Translations under genes and position numbers: made by a program
Shown: positions 23,183-34,327 of the stretch, piece by piece
How positions within the stretch are numbered: the stretch's first letter is position 1
Layout of the letters: each line of letters opens with the position of its first letter
Assembly: GCA_963555705.1 (NCBI GenBank)
Contig: OY743190.1
Location: forward strand, 34,888,929 to 34,952,928
Direction of reading: 5' to 3'
Source of the DNA: Ligustrum vulgare
Lineage: Eukaryota; Streptophyta; Magnoliopsida; Lamiales; Oleaceae
DNA: 64,000 bases
Notes under the pieces: model-generated
The model's database searches: none
What the model was told of the DNA's origin: nothing
What the model saw: only the letters and a program-made list of their open reading frames with translations

Positions 23183-24280
23183 GGTAATTATATTACCACC
23201 ACAAAATTTATTTACTACACCACATTATAATCACACCACAATTAAAATATATTTTCAATAAATAAACCACAACAAATTTACAATAATACTCATAATCCTA
23301 TAAAAACTTTTAAAAAAAAATAATTATTATTGTGGTGTACTCATCATTCCAAATTCCCTATATTTCTCCCATTTTTCCTCATCATTGCCACCCATTGTTT
23401 CCTTAATTACAATTAATTAGGTTCAAATTTCCATGGTACACATTTTTTAATTGATGTTTGATGGATAATTGAAACAATAAGATATTCAATTTCATATAAA
23501 CATAGTAGGCGACCGGCTTCTAAATACTTGATACACATTTTTTTTTTAAATACTAGATGCAATTGGAATCACTATTTTTTTTTTAATACTAGATGCAATT
23601 GAAAACACGATAGGTGGAATGCAGTATGAACACGCAAATATATGTAATTGAAAAACCATAGAATTCGAAAACCGAATATAAAATTTAATTGAAAATCAAA
23701 TATAATTAAATAACCAAAATCCTAGGTGACATCAAAATATAGGGAACCTTGAACAATAAAAATCTTTCACTAACCTAAAGTCCTAAACTTTAATTTATTT
23801 TAATGTTTGCATGATGTTATTATTTGAAAACTCATATGAAATTATTGTATTAACATCTATTCTAATTAACTTGGTATTGAAAAGCAAAAATATAAAATAA
23901 CAAGAAGAACAAGATGATTTAGAAAAATAAACATGGAGAAGATAAGAGAATATTTGAAAGATGTGATGTATATAAAAATTATTTTTAGTGAGATAATATT
24001 AAAAGAATATGTATGTAATTTTATTTATGTCTATTTTTATAAATAAAGAATATACTTTAAATTGTGGTGTAAAAAATAAATTTTGTGGTGGCAATATAGT
24101 CACCATAAATATAAAGAAGAAAAGAAAATAAATTTATTTGAAAGATTGTGGTGTATTTAAAAATAGCGAGAGAAAAATAAAAGGGTATTTTTATAATTTC
24201 TTTTATGTCTATTTTAGTCAATAAATAAATCACTTAAAATGTGGTGTAAGAATTAAATTTTGTGGTGGCAATATAGCCAC
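23183..24280. mobile_element. 1.1-kb non-autonomous element with inverted terminal repeats and duplicated 3' end
   Basis: The left end reads TTACCACCACAAAATTTATT with TACACCACATT further in. The right end, on the other strand, reads TTGCCACCACAAAATTTAAT then TACACCACATTTT. Each outer end is itself a small palindrome (GGTAATTATATTACC at 23183-23197; GTGGCAATATAGCCAC at 24265-24280). The right-end block is present twice, 177 bp apart (24088-24103 and 24265-24280). There is no ORF. The family is unknown to me; the TSD was not resolved. It lies between the putative 5' exons and the helicase exon of the Helitron. Confidence 0.6.
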
Positions 24281-24417
24281 TTTTTGATAATTCATCTATG
24301 TATGATTTGTTATTCATTAATTCACATCTCAATTTTTTGAAATTCCTTTTTAAGTATATATTTTACAAATGAGGTATTCGATACTTGACTTCGTATCTTT
24401 GGAGACATTGTCAAATT

Positions 24418-25284
24418 TTAAGATTGACCAAGAATATGCGCCTTCAAAAAAATTGGTAACCAACGTCAGTGTGATGAACTTTGACAATTTTCTGATTGGA
24501 TTTCAACCATAGGAGATGGACTTGCTGGGGGTCCAAATGACGGTAATGCAACAATTGATATACCAGATGATATTTTGGTAAAGGATGTCGGCAATCCAAT
24601 TGCAGCAATTGTGGATTCCACATATCCCAATTTATCAAGTGTGGAAGATTATACGTCTTATCTGCAAGGTCGAGCTATTCTTGCACCAACCCTTGATGTT
24701 GTGGACTCAGTTAATGAATTTATAGTAACAAGTATTGAATCTAATACGAGGACATATTTGAGCAGTGACGCAACATGCAAATCTGATAGTAATGTTGATC
24801 TACTTCAAGATCTTCACACCCCAGAGTTTTTGAATGGAATTAGATGTTCGGGTGTTCGTAATCATGTGTTGACATTAAAGGTTGGAATCCCTGTCATGCT
24901 GCTAAGAAATATGATCATTCAATTGGTCTGTGCAATGGTACTAGACTTCTAATTACCAAATTAAGAAACCATATGATTGAGGCAAAAAATTTGACAGGAG
25001 CTAATGCTGGAGATAAAGTTTTTATTCCACGTATGACCCTTACACCATCAGGTTCAAGGTTGCGATTCAGATTTCAACGAAGACAGTATCCATTAATTAT
25101 ATCGTATGCCATGATCATAAACAAAAGTCAAGGTCAATCGTTGTCTCATGTTGGACTATACTTGAAGAAACCAGTTTTCTGTCATGGACAACTCTATGTT
25201 GCAGTATCGAGGGTCACAAATCGTAATGGTTTGAAAATCATGATTTGTGATCAAGATGATGCAGAGAACAAAATCAACCGCTAA
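24418..25284 (+). pseudogene. Helitron PIF1-type helicase, C-terminal part
   Basis: The fragment encodes the C-terminal half of a PIF1-like (superfamily 1B) DNA helicase as found in plant Helitrons. It starts at LTKNMRLQ (24420), then FSDWISTIGDGLAGGPNDG, then IDIPDDIL. Later come [12 protein letters not shown], the motif [21 protein letters not shown] and the final [19 protein letters not shown], which correspond to the conserved PIF1 C-terminal motifs. It would unwind DNA during rolling-circle transposition. The frame is lost near 24437-24475, and again near 24914-24975, where the usual [12 protein letters not shown] region is disrupted by an indel. The ATP-binding Walker A half and the Rep domain are absent. 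Confidence 0.85.
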
Positions 25285-25471
25285 TGTTGTTTTTAAAGAA
25301 GTATTTCGTAATTTAAATTGAATTTCACTATTTAATATCTTTATATTTTTTCATATTCTTTCCCATAATATTTAAATTTAATTGTTTTCGTTATACATGT
25401 CTCACATTTTCATTAATTATTGAATATATTTATGTACTTATTCATTAATTATTAGTTATAAATTTATTTCT

Positions 25472-25498
25472 CGTGCATCGCACGGGTGCGAATACTAG
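25472..25498 (+). mobile_element. Helitron 3' terminus (hairpin and CTAG)
   Basis: CGTGCATCGCACG forms a 5-bp stem with a 3-nt loop, followed by GGTGCGAATA and CTAG, then T. This is the standard plant Helitron 3' end, which inserts between A and T. A sibling end with the same CATCGCACGGGTG core is at 39434-39455. Confidence 0.85.
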
Positions 25499-26017
25499 TA
25501 AATGAAAAAGATGAGTAAGTAAATAAATAAGTTAAATTAATTTAAAAATGACAAATTAATTAATCGAAATTTGAAGTTGCAAGAATTATTCGGACTTAAT
25601 TGAATTTACTTAAAAATCTCAGATACTTATTTTTTCTTTTAATTTGATAAGAAAAACAACTCGAATTGAAATTAGTTATTTACAACCAAATTAAGTTAAA
25701 TTAAGAAATTATAAATATTTTTAAATAAAATAATTTTTGACATAATGGGATATTGAGAAAAAGTAAACTGTACCAAATAAATTTTTTACCTTTATTCTTT
25801 GATCTGATTTTAGGAACGACATATTTATAGTTAATTCTCACTTGTGATTTTGTACTAAAGTTCTCATTGAGATCTTGGATTTGACATTAATATTGCATAT
25901 TTTTCGATTTCAAAATAATTGTAGTATATAATTATCGAAGGTATTTTGGTCCATTGAAATTATGAAAAGGGCAATGCTATTTGCACCCCATCTTTGCCTT
26001 CATGTTTGAAGTCTAGA
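25499..26017. other. AT-rich spacer
   Basis: I see nothing recognisable between the Helitron end and the repeat at 26018. Confidence 0.5.
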
Positions 26018-26125
26018 CTCTAGTATGGTTGAACGTGTTGGATATATATACTGAAAACTTTAAATATATTATTATAAAACAAAATATAAATAATATTTTT
26101 TTTGTGTTTTCATGTGTAATATGTT
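26018..26125 (+). repeat. Direct repeat, left copy (partner at 31887-31985)
   Basis: About 95 bp starting AGTATGGTTGAACGTGTTGG and continuing TGAAAACTTTAAAT..ATTATTATAAAAC recurs almost unchanged at 31887. The two copies flank the 26.3-31.5 kb block of solo LTR and hAT remnant. They could be ends of a larger unidentified element. Confidence 0.65.
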
Positions 26126-26610
26126 CAATATGGTGCATGGTGCAATGTTCAAGTTCTCGGCCTCGAGGTTCGAAAAGTACTCGGGGGTACCAAAATATGA
26201 CGTGGCTAAATATTCAAGTGCTCGAGGATAAAGACATAGGATATGCTCGAGATATAAATGATTGTTGGGGTTAAGAACTGTAGCGACCAAGAATTTTTAC
26301 GCGATTAATAATTATTTTAATAGAAAATCGTGTCGCTACTATTTCACCCATTTTTATTAAGTTAACGCCACGACGTATTCGTATAGCCAAGTCAAGAAAT
26401 AATCGAGATCGTTCGATTTTAAATTAAATTCCGAATTTCTAAAAATATCTCCATTCTCTTGATTTAAAGTATATTAAATCCAAGTACTTAATTCAATGTT
26501 ATCCCAATATTTATTTATACAAAAATTATTTTTATTATTGAAATTAAGAAAATATATGCAAGCATGAGAGGTTCCATTATATATAATAATTATGAGAATC
26601 TTAATTTAAT

Positions 26611-27135
26611 AAATATGGAAAAGTATATGAATGAATTATATACTCCATTATATGTAATCATGAAGAGCATAATATTTGTATAAATATGGAAAAGTATATG
26701 AATGAATTATATACTCCATTATATGTAATCATGAAGAGCATAATATTTGTATAAATATGGAAAAGTATATGAATGAATTATAGACTCCATTATATGTAAT
26801 CATGAAGAGCATAATATTTGTATAAATATGGAAAAGTATATGAATGAATTATATACTCCATTATATGTAATCATAAAGAGCATAATATTTGTATAAATAT
26901 GGAAAAGTATATGAATGAATTATAGATTCCATTATATGTAATCATGAAGAGCATAATATTTGTATAAATATGAAAAAGTATATGAATGGTTGATAAGACT
27001 CCATTATATGTAATCATGAAGAGCATAATATTTGTATAAATATGGAAAAGTATATGAATGGTTGATAAGACTCCATTATATGTAATCATGAAGAGCATAA
27101 TATTTGTATAAATATGGAAAAGTATATGAATGGTG
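26611..27135. repeat. Tandem array, 71-72 bp unit, about 7 copies
   Basis: Units begin AAATATGGAAAAGTATATGA at 26611, 26682, 26753, 26824, 26895, 26966, 27038 and 27110 (last partial). The first units are 71 bp. The later two carry GGTTGATAAGACTCC in place of AATTATAGACTCC and are 72 bp, so two subtypes exist in order. Confidence 0.92.
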
Positions 27136-27361
27136 CTTTACTTTAAGAAAAGGATGTGTTAAAATTAATAGAATTGAATGATTATGTTTACAATATGCCA
27201 ACTTTATACATCTATTTAAACCCATCTCTTTTACACACAACTCTACACATATACATTTATTTCCAATCTCTTGACAAAATCCACAAGTAAGAGAAATTCA
27301 AGGTGGTCAAGAAAGTTTTGGTCCATTTACTACTACACTTCATTTTAATCTTTTAAAAGGT

Positions 27362-28480
27362 AAGTATATCTTATGTTTTTATGAAAAGTAAGTATGTTTT
27401 TATGAAAGGTAAATACACCTTATGTTTTTATGAAAAGTAAGTATGTTTTTATGACAAGTAAGTATATCTTATGTTTTTATGAAAAGTAAGTATGTTTTTA
27501 TGAAAGGTAAATACACCTTATGTTTTTATGAAAAGTAAGTATGTTTTTATGACAAGTAAGTATATCTTATGTTTTTATGAAAAGTAAGTATGTTTTTATG
27601 AAAGGTAAATACACCTTATGTTTTTATGAAAAGTAAGTATGTTTTTATGACAAGTAAGTATATCTTATGTTTTTATGAAAAGTAAGTATGTTTTTATGAA
27701 AGGTAAATACACCTCATGTTTTTATGAAAAGTAAGTATGTTTTTATGACAAGTAAGTATATCTTATGTTTTTATGAAAAGTAAGTATGTTTTTATGAAAG
27801 GTAAATACACCTTATGTTTTTATGAAAAGTAAGTATGTTTTTATGACAAGTAAGTATATCTTATGTTTTTATGAAAAGTAAGTATGTTTTTATGAAAGGT
27901 AAATACACCTTATGTTTTTATGAAAAGTAAGTATGTTTTTATGACAAGTAAGTATATCTTATGTTTTTATGAAAAGTAAGTATGTTTTTATGAAAGGTAA
28001 ATACACCTTATGTTTTTATGAAATGTAAGTATATCTTATGTTTTTATGTAAAGTAAGTATGTTTTTATGAAATGTAAGTATATCTTATGTTTTTATGCAA
28101 AGTAAGTATGTTTTTATGAAATGTAAGTATATCTTATGTTTTTATGTAAAGTAAGTATGTTTTTATGAAATGTAAGTATATCTTATGTTTTTATGTAAAG
28201 TAAGTATGTTTTTATGAAATGTAAGTATATCTTATGTTTTTATGTAAAGTAAGTATGTTTTTATGAAATGTAAGTATATCTTATGTTTTTATGTAAAGTA
28301 AGTATGTTTTTATGAAATGTAAGTATATCTTATGTTTTTATGTAAAGTAAGTATGTTTTTATGAAATGTAAGTATACCTTATATTTTTATGAAAAGTAAG
28401 TATGTTTTTATGAAAGGTAAATACACCTTATGTTTTTAAGAAAAGTAAGTATGTTTTTATGAAAAGTAAAATACCTTATG
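27362..28480. repeat. Higher-order tandem array: 98-bp units then 49-bp units
   Basis: The basic words are AAGTAAGTATGTTTTTATG and TATATCTTATGTTTTTATG, of about 24 bp each. From 27362 to about 27950 they are combined into 98-bp units (starts 27362, 27460, 27558, 27656, 27754, 27852, 27950). After a 77-bp transition, 49-bp units follow (28027, 28076, 28125 and so on to 28370), then decayed copies to 28480. This is a local higher-order repeat, not a CRISPR array, since there are no unique spacers. Confidence 0.92.
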
Positions 28481-29011
28481 TTTTTAACGAAAATGTTTGG
28501 ATCATTGCTATGAAATAAATCTCACAAGATTTATATGGGTCCCATATGATATGTTTATGATTATGCTAAGGGTACCGGAGTTTAGTAGCGCTACACATAA
28601 GAATTCTTGCCATTTAAGTTCGGTAAAATTCTTGTGTCTCCCTATGTTTATGAGTATTTCGATCATATCCTATGTTATGATGAAAATGATCCATATGCTT
28701 TCAAAAGAAAATTTATGCTTGGTATACTTACTGGGATTTTATAAATCTCACTCCACGATATTTACCATTTTCAGATAATTGAAGGTTCGAGGCGGTCAAC
28801 ATGGAAGTGGCAAAAGTGGTTAAGATTGATGAGATAATTATGTTGAACTTTATGTAAGAAGATTATGTTCTATTTTTATTCACAAATAAAATTATGGGAT
28901 TCTAATTTATTCTTTTGAATAATTTTACATTACTATTTAAGTCTAGATAATATGATATGAGTCACTTTTAGTGGCACTCGAATGGTCGAGAATTCGGGTC
29001 GTCACAAGAAC

Positions 29012-30100
29012 ATCCTCGGGGTATCAATATGTAATATGAGATAATATTCATGCGTTCGAACTCGAGCCCTTCATGCAGAGGCAACCCTAATGTTGCGCAG
29101 GTGGTGCGACCCCATAGGGCCTCTACATTATAGGGGCACCAAATTTTTTTTTATTATACGGCAAAATGTTGACCACAAAATCCGACTGGACCTTGAACCA
29201 ACACGTCTCAGCTCCTCCCTCTTGAACACGTGGATCTCCTGCACACTGTGACAAACACTCAGTTTGCAAAGGGGGCGGAGGTGGCTCCCGTTTGAACTCC
29301 GATGTCAAAGTCAGTACTCATTTCAAGCAAATATAAATTGGGTGCGAGAAATATAAGTGTGTAACAGAGAGAAAATAGAGTGAGAGTAAAAATATTTAGT
29401 TAAGAGTATATGATTGCTAACCCTTTATTCGGTGATAGGAGTATTCTATTTATAAGGGAAGTTATGGTTTTGAATGGCGACACGTGGTGGACTTTACACG
29501 TGTATTTACCCTAACTGCTGGAGAGGAGGATCTTACTTTCTGGCATACGTTTGGTAGGGGATGGGCGTCCGTTCCGTCACATTTTTGATAAAGACAATGT
29601 CACATCTCTGACACCATCCATTGTCCCATCACCCGTCCAAAGCGTTACCATAGAGCACCTCAGTTAGATATAAATCAGTTCAGCTAAAAAGGTTCATGTA
29701 CTATTCCACCTCGACAGTTGGCCCCAATGAGATATCCCAAGCTTCAGTCATGGGCCAAGGCCCATTAGGCCTCTATTGGGCCCTTGTTGGTGATCTATTG
29801 AGCTCCTTTTTGGACACAGTCTCAAAAGGGCACTTAAAGAAAAAAATTATTATAGGGCGCTCAAAGAAAAAAATTGATTATAGGGACAAAAAAAAATATT
29901 TTATAAGGCACCGAAAAAAATTGTGTTAATACAATTTTTAAAAATTTTTTTGTTCAAAATTTAGAATAGTTTTATTATTAAAATAAAAGAGACCCTCATT
30001 TTCCATAATACTAATAGAGCCGATCCAAGTCCAACGATTCAACTTCCTTTTTCCCTCCAGTCCATTTCATTCACCTTTGCAATTGCTCTATAGACAACAA
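29012..30100. other. Unassigned stretch, possibly a hAT 5' region plus other repeat DNA
   Basis: At 29098 CAGGTGGTGCGACC and GGGCCTCTACATTATAGGGG resemble the 5' end of plant hAT elements with ZMYM-like transposases. At 29815-29950 there are repeated GGGC(A/G)C..AAAGAAAAAAATT..ATTATAGGG motifs. In between (29160-29800) lies GC-richer sequence including two ACACGTG sites (29206, 29498). No gene is recognised. The hAT 5' terminus and TSD are not proven. Confidence 0.35.
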
Positions 30101-30182
30101 TGAGCACTTTTGACTTTGAGTTCTCGATCCAAGCATTAATCAAACTTGAGCCTTAGCTTCAAGTACAAAGAGATGGAAAATA

Positions 30183-31388
30183 CTGAAGAAAATGTTAAAA
30201 ACTAATGTCAAGCCATTGTCGGCTACACGATGGGAAAATCATGTTGAAGTTGTTAAAATAATTAGATTCAAATCTCCTGAATTAAGAGAAACTTTACTCG
30301 TATAGTAGCTGAACTTGAAAATGACAATGATGTGAGATGTCGAGCTAACTCTTTAGCAACTCTTTGTGTTGGGAATTTTGAGTTTTTCAATCGCTATAAT
30401 TATCCTGTATGAGATTTTGTATGTTGTTAACTAGATTAGTAAACTTTTACAATCTAATGACATGTTTATTGACATTGCTATTGATGAAGTGAAAGGGCTC
30501 ATCATTTTTTTTTTTCAAAAAGTATAGGGAAACTGAATTAAATGATGTTATAAATATTGTTAAAGAAATTGCTGCTGAAATGAAAATTAATCCTGTATTT
30601 CAAGTGAAACGTTCTATTCGTAAGAAGAACATTTTGATGAAAATACTACTGTAGAGGATAAACAATCACCTGAAGATTCTTTTAGAACCAATTACTTTCT
30701 TGATATAGTAGATCAAGCAATTGGTTCACTTGACCATAGGTTTGATCAGTTCAATGTATATGAAAAAAACTTTTGATTTCTGTTTTCTTCTGAGAGGTTA
30801 AATTCATTGGATGATGCTAATTTGAAAGCATGTTGTAAACATCTTGATGTTGTTCTAAAACATGTAAATTGTTGCGATCTTGACGGCCAAGATTTATTTC
30901 AAGAGTTAAAAATTTTGCGCAATCTTTTACTAAAAGAAACAAAGACGGCTTTTGATATTCTAACTTATTTGAAAAGATTGAATTGCTTTCCAGATGCATT
31001 TATTGCTTATAGAATATTGACCATTCCTGTTACTGTTGCATCTGCAGAAAGAAGTTTTTCAATATTGAAATTATTAAAAACTTATTCGTGTTCAACCATG
31101 TTACAAGAAAGACTGAATGAGCTAGTTTTGATATCTATTGAACAAGATTTGCTAGAAAATATTGATTACAAGAGTTTAATTAGTATGTTTGCTTCTAAAA
31201 TGCGAGAAGAAATATTTTTAAATGATTGTTACATTTCAAGGATTACTTTTTTTTTAAGGTTTGCTCATGTGGAATCGTACGAAGTGGTTAGTGACTTGAA
31301 CAATGCTTTATTGAAGACAAGTGCATTTTCAAAAGTTTCGAATGTACTTTTGAAATTTATTTGCACTTTTATATTTAATGAAGTGTAA
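30183..31388 (+). pseudogene. hAT transposase of the ZMYM1/TTF-zinc-finger type, 5'-truncated
   Basis: Plus-strand coding remnants follow plant TTF-type (ZMYM1-like) hAT proteins in order: PLSATRWENHVEVVKIIRF (about 30208), AELENDNDVRCRANSLATL (about 30307), IDEVKGL (about 30484), FRTNYFLDIVDQAIGSLDHRF (about 30690), then 30807-31388 in one open frame. The last part ends with the hAT dimerisation domain: VASAERSFSILKLLKTY and MLQERLNELVLISIEQDLL. These proteins cut and paste hAT transposons. The N-terminal zinc finger and the first catalytic segment are missing. Stops and frame changes precede 30807, for example TAG near 30303 and TGA near 30775. The host once had an active relative. Confidence 0.85.
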
Positions 31389-31488
31389 GAAATAAACAAT
31401 TATTTAAATTTCATATTTTGTAATAAAATACTAGTATTGAAATATAATTTAATTTTTTTTAATATGTTTCTAAGTTAAATGAAATGAG

Positions 31489-31538
31489 CACCATTTTAAA
31501 TTGTCACATAGGACCCCTAATTATCAAGGTCAACTCTG
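31489..31538 (+). mobile_element. Probable 3' end of the hAT element
   Basis: After the transposase the sequence ends CACATAGGACCCCTAATTAT and CAAGGTCAACTCTG. The reverse complement starts CAGAGTTGACC, a hAT-like CAGNG terminus. A matching 8-bp TSD at a 5' end was not found. Confidence 0.5.
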
Positions 31539-32143
31539 CCATCATGAGGGGTTGGGTTCATGGTGATTGAGGTTGAGGTCCTCCTCGGTGATATATAAAA
31601 TATAGTAAGGGATGATATTCATGTGGTCAGACCGTCAGGGTTGAGGTTTCTCTCGAATTCATGGTGGTCTTCGGGATTACACATTTGATTAAGAGATTAT
31701 GTTTGTGAAAGAGTTTGGGCTTAAGGCTTTTGTGAATGTCCGAGTGTAAATAAAATTTGTGGTCATGAGTAATAAACAAAAAAGTAAATAAATATAAATC
31801 TATAAAGATTAGAAATCCGACACCCAAAATGAAACCCTAACATGGGAAGATGTCAGTTTGCCCAAGCTTAAAACGACCTTTTTGGGATAAGAAGTCGAGT
31901 ATGGTTGAACGTGTTGGATATATATGCTGAAAACTTTAAATTTATTATTATAAAACAAAATATAAATGATGTATTTTTTGTGTGTAATACATACTAAAAC
32001 TTAAGAACGTGTAAATCCACATTAGAGTTAGACACTCAAAATAAAAATAAAAAACATAATGAATAAAAAACATGAAGAAAGGTATTAATTTTGACAAAAG
32101 TACAAAAAAAAATGACCACAAAGGGATAGCCGAAACGCTTGGA
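31539..32143. other. Spacer between hAT remnant and WRKY gene; includes WRKY 3' UTR
   Basis: The stretch holds the right copy of the direct repeat at 31887-31985. The 3' untranslated region of the WRKY gene (minus strand) should occupy roughly 31950-32143. No coding sequence is recognised; the minus-strand frame 31627-31827 has no signature. Confidence 0.5.
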
Positions 32144-34172
32144 TTAATTCCCCAGAAAACTGCTGGATTTGTTGCTGGTGCTTGTATTTACACTGGTATC
32201 GTTATTGGCAGTGTTACCACTGTCTGGTCGCGCGCCAACCATGATGGAGGTGACGGCAGCGGCAAGGGCAGCAGTGAAATTGGGATCAGCCGTGATTGCT
32301 GCAGTGGCGGCGCTTAGAGTGTCGGCGAAGGACTGGCGGTGTTGCGTTGGCCGAATTTGTTCAATATTATTCTGAGAAGTCTGAAGCCCTGAAAACTTGG
32401 ATTGGTTAATCAGAGCTTGGCCAAAAACCTGATGCATTTGCGGGTTTGTTACTGGAACAAAGTTTTGAGGAGGAACTGGGAAATATGGGACTTGGTATTG
32501 AGTAGGGGGTACTCTTTGGAACTGTAATGGATTTGGACTCTGAGTTAGGTCTAAAGTGACAGTGGGAAAAGGAGCTGAGGCAGAAATTGTTGCCATATTT
32601 GATGAATATGGAAGAATGGTACTTGCAAGAAAATTGGGATTCATCAGACCATCTAGACTAGGCATTGATCCTGAAAGAAGCATACTGGCAGCGGCTGAGG
32701 TGGTTGACGCCATAGCCATGGCGGCCGGAGGTAGTGGATGATTATGTGTTCCTTCATAGGTTGTGGTCAAGATTGTTTGGTCCTCAGCACACCTTTGAAC
32801 CTTTTGTGATATTAATCATAACACGAGTCACGAAAGGATAAAATTACATTGGAAAATTAATTTATCAAGAAAATAAACATATTACATACTTGCTTGCGCA
32901 CTGGACAACCGACTGCCATGGTGCAACGATAATAAGCTCGTGGACATGGGTTTCCTTTAGCCATCTTTTGACCATATTTTCTCCATTGGCATCCATCAGA
33001 AATCTGCAAGTAATCAGAAATAGGGTTTGAGTCAAATTGAATCTCGATGAGATCGAATTAGCAGTAAAAACTCAATTACGTACCGTGGGAGCTTCTGACC
33101 GGGCTCGAACAGAAACTCGAGCTTTCTTCATGGTAGCCTCCGTGGATTCTGGGTTTGAGGGATTCAACTTGGGAATCTTGTTAGGACCAAGATTATCTGA
33201 TTCTGGGCTCTCAGCACTGCCAATCTTTTTGTGAGTTGATCCAGATGTAATTCTTTCTTCTGATGAAGAATTAGATGGCTCATCTCCATTTTCTTGCTTC
33301 TTCTCAAGAGATCTGCTATGTAAATTCTGAACCCAACATACAAATATTACTGTATTAGCATCTCAGAAACAAAAGAAAAGACCGATTAATGTAAACATAT
33401 TTGAATTACTTACCTCGTGTTCTTGTGTGCTATCATGCGCTGTTGAGTTTTGCTGTTGCATTAATCCCACAAGATGCATCTGCAACGCACTATAATTCCT
33501 GCTCACCTCACTCAGAATCCCTCTTAACCTTTGATTTTCAGCATTCATTTTTTCAAGATCAACTTTCATTTTTGCTAGCTATATATTACAGAAAAAGAAT
33601 AATTAAAGAAATAATTAGAAATTTAAGTTACAGTTAGCTGACACAAACTCCTAAACTGAATCTCATTAATTACCTCATTTCTTGCTCGCTTATCTTCAAC
33701 ATCTGATGAAAACCCATCATCAACCATTGATCGATCACTTCCAGTGTTAGCCGTAACAAGTTGCAAACCAGTCTATACGCATACACATAATTAAGTAAAA
33801 TAAAAAAACCCAGTAAATACCAATAATAATCTTGACTGCATATCCAGAAATTAATTCTTTATGATAACAAATACAACTTACGTTAACATCCGATTCCCTT
33901 GCTGTGTTTAGATCTTCTTTTTCGACAGACATATCCTTGATAGGCCTATTCTTATCGGAAAAGAAGTCTACTTCTCCTAAAACGACTGGTTTCTCATCGG
34001 CCGGAGATGAAGCAGATTGTTCTTCTCTACCATTCTGATTCACCGGAAACATAGTACCGGTACCCTCTCTACCGTATAACCTTTGGGTCAAATTAAACCC
34101 GAATTCTGGCTTGTTCTTAAAAAACCCAACTGGATCAGAATTTTCAAGGGTCAGACACCATCCTTTGTCCAT
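32144..34172 (-). CDS. WRKY transcription factor, group IIb (WRKY6/31/42-like)
   Basis: This is an intact six-exon gene on the minus strand: 34172-33882, 33772-33674, 33578-33414, 33326-33084, 33003-32890 and 32800-32144. All introns are GT-AG and all exon lengths are multiples of three (97, 33, 55, 81, 38 and 218 codons), giving 522 residues. The protein has the group IIb N-terminal [10 protein letters not shown] block and [14 protein letters not shown] leucine-zipper-like segment follows (about 131-175), then a basic NLS-like stretch (about 252-266). The WRKY domain has WRKYGQK at 273-279 and a zinc finger C293-X5-C299-X23-H323-X-H325. The intron inside the domain falls after VRKQ, as is usual for group II. 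A conserved TLDLT block and an Ala/Ser-rich tail follow. It should bind W-boxes (TTGAC) in the nucleus and regulate stress, phosphate or senescence genes, as the Arabidopsis relatives do. The exact orthologue is not assigned. Confidence 0.97.
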
Positions 34173-34265
34173 AAATTATCAAGAATTCAATCAAAAGAGC
34201 TTAAGATGGAGAAAATGAAAACGAGGTCAGGAGTTTGAGAAGTCTTCTACAAGTGCAAAGAGCAA

Positions 34266-34278
34266 ATGTATATAAAAG
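34266..34278 (-). promoter_or_regulatory. Candidate TATA box of the WRKY gene
   Basis: The minus strand reads CTTTTATATACA about 95 bp upstream of the ATG at 34172, a plausible core-promoter distance with a 5' UTR of roughly 65 nt. On the plus strand the same site reads TATATAAAAG, so direction cannot be settled from the motif alone. Confidence 0.45.
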
Positions 34279-34327
34279 TGTTGGAGGAAGAGAGAGACAA
34301 AGAAAAACTTTCTCGTAGACCAGAAGT

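Larger units (their letters stand above)
7200..25498 (+). mobile_element. Decayed autonomous-type Helitron carrying RPA and helicase genes (5' end uncertain)
   Basis: Plant Helitrons are known to encode a Rep/PIF1 helicase and often RPA1-like proteins. Here an RPA1-like gene (7425-18681), serine-rich putative Rep/helicase 5' exons (20113-21650) and a PIF1-type helicase C-terminus (24418-25284) lie in order on the plus strand. They are followed by a Helitron 3' terminus with a hairpin and CTAG at 25498. I infer that they belong to one element of originally perhaps 9-11 kb. It has been enlarged by a Gypsy insertion and duplication (8377-16903) and a TIR element (23183-24280). I found no HUH Rep domain; it appears deleted. 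The 5' TC end is not located; 7200 is only the start of the likely promoter. Confidence 0.65.
26279..29006. mobile_element. Solo LTR, 2728 bp, with internal satellite arrays
   Basis: The element starts TGTAGCGACC and ends GGGTCGTCACA, a weak inverted repeat typical of a plant Gypsy LTR family. It is flanked by AGAAC on both sides (26274-26278 and 29007-29011), a 5-bp TSD. There is no internal retroelement sequence, so it is a solo LTR. Two tandem arrays occupy over half of it (26611-27135 and 27362-28480). Open frames inside, such as 28497-28778 and the minus-strand frame 26871-27098, are by-products of the repeats. Confidence 0.85.

Noticed and set aside
26871..27098. Minus-strand frame with a repeated peptide (MLFMITYNGVLSTIHI)
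   Set aside because: It is a translation of the 72-bp satellite units.
26611..28480. Regularly spaced repeats that could be taken for a CRISPR-like array
   Set aside because: Units are contiguous, near-identical tandem repeats without unique spacers, inside a plant LTR.
29098..31538. A complete hAT element from 29098 to 31538
   Set aside because: The 5' end resembles a hAT terminus, but no 8-bp TSD matches and 29160-29800 does not look like hAT sequence.
32072..32741. Plus-strand frames under the WRKY gene (32072-32317, 32169-32375, 32556-32741)
   Set aside because: Antisense shadows of WRKY exon 6.
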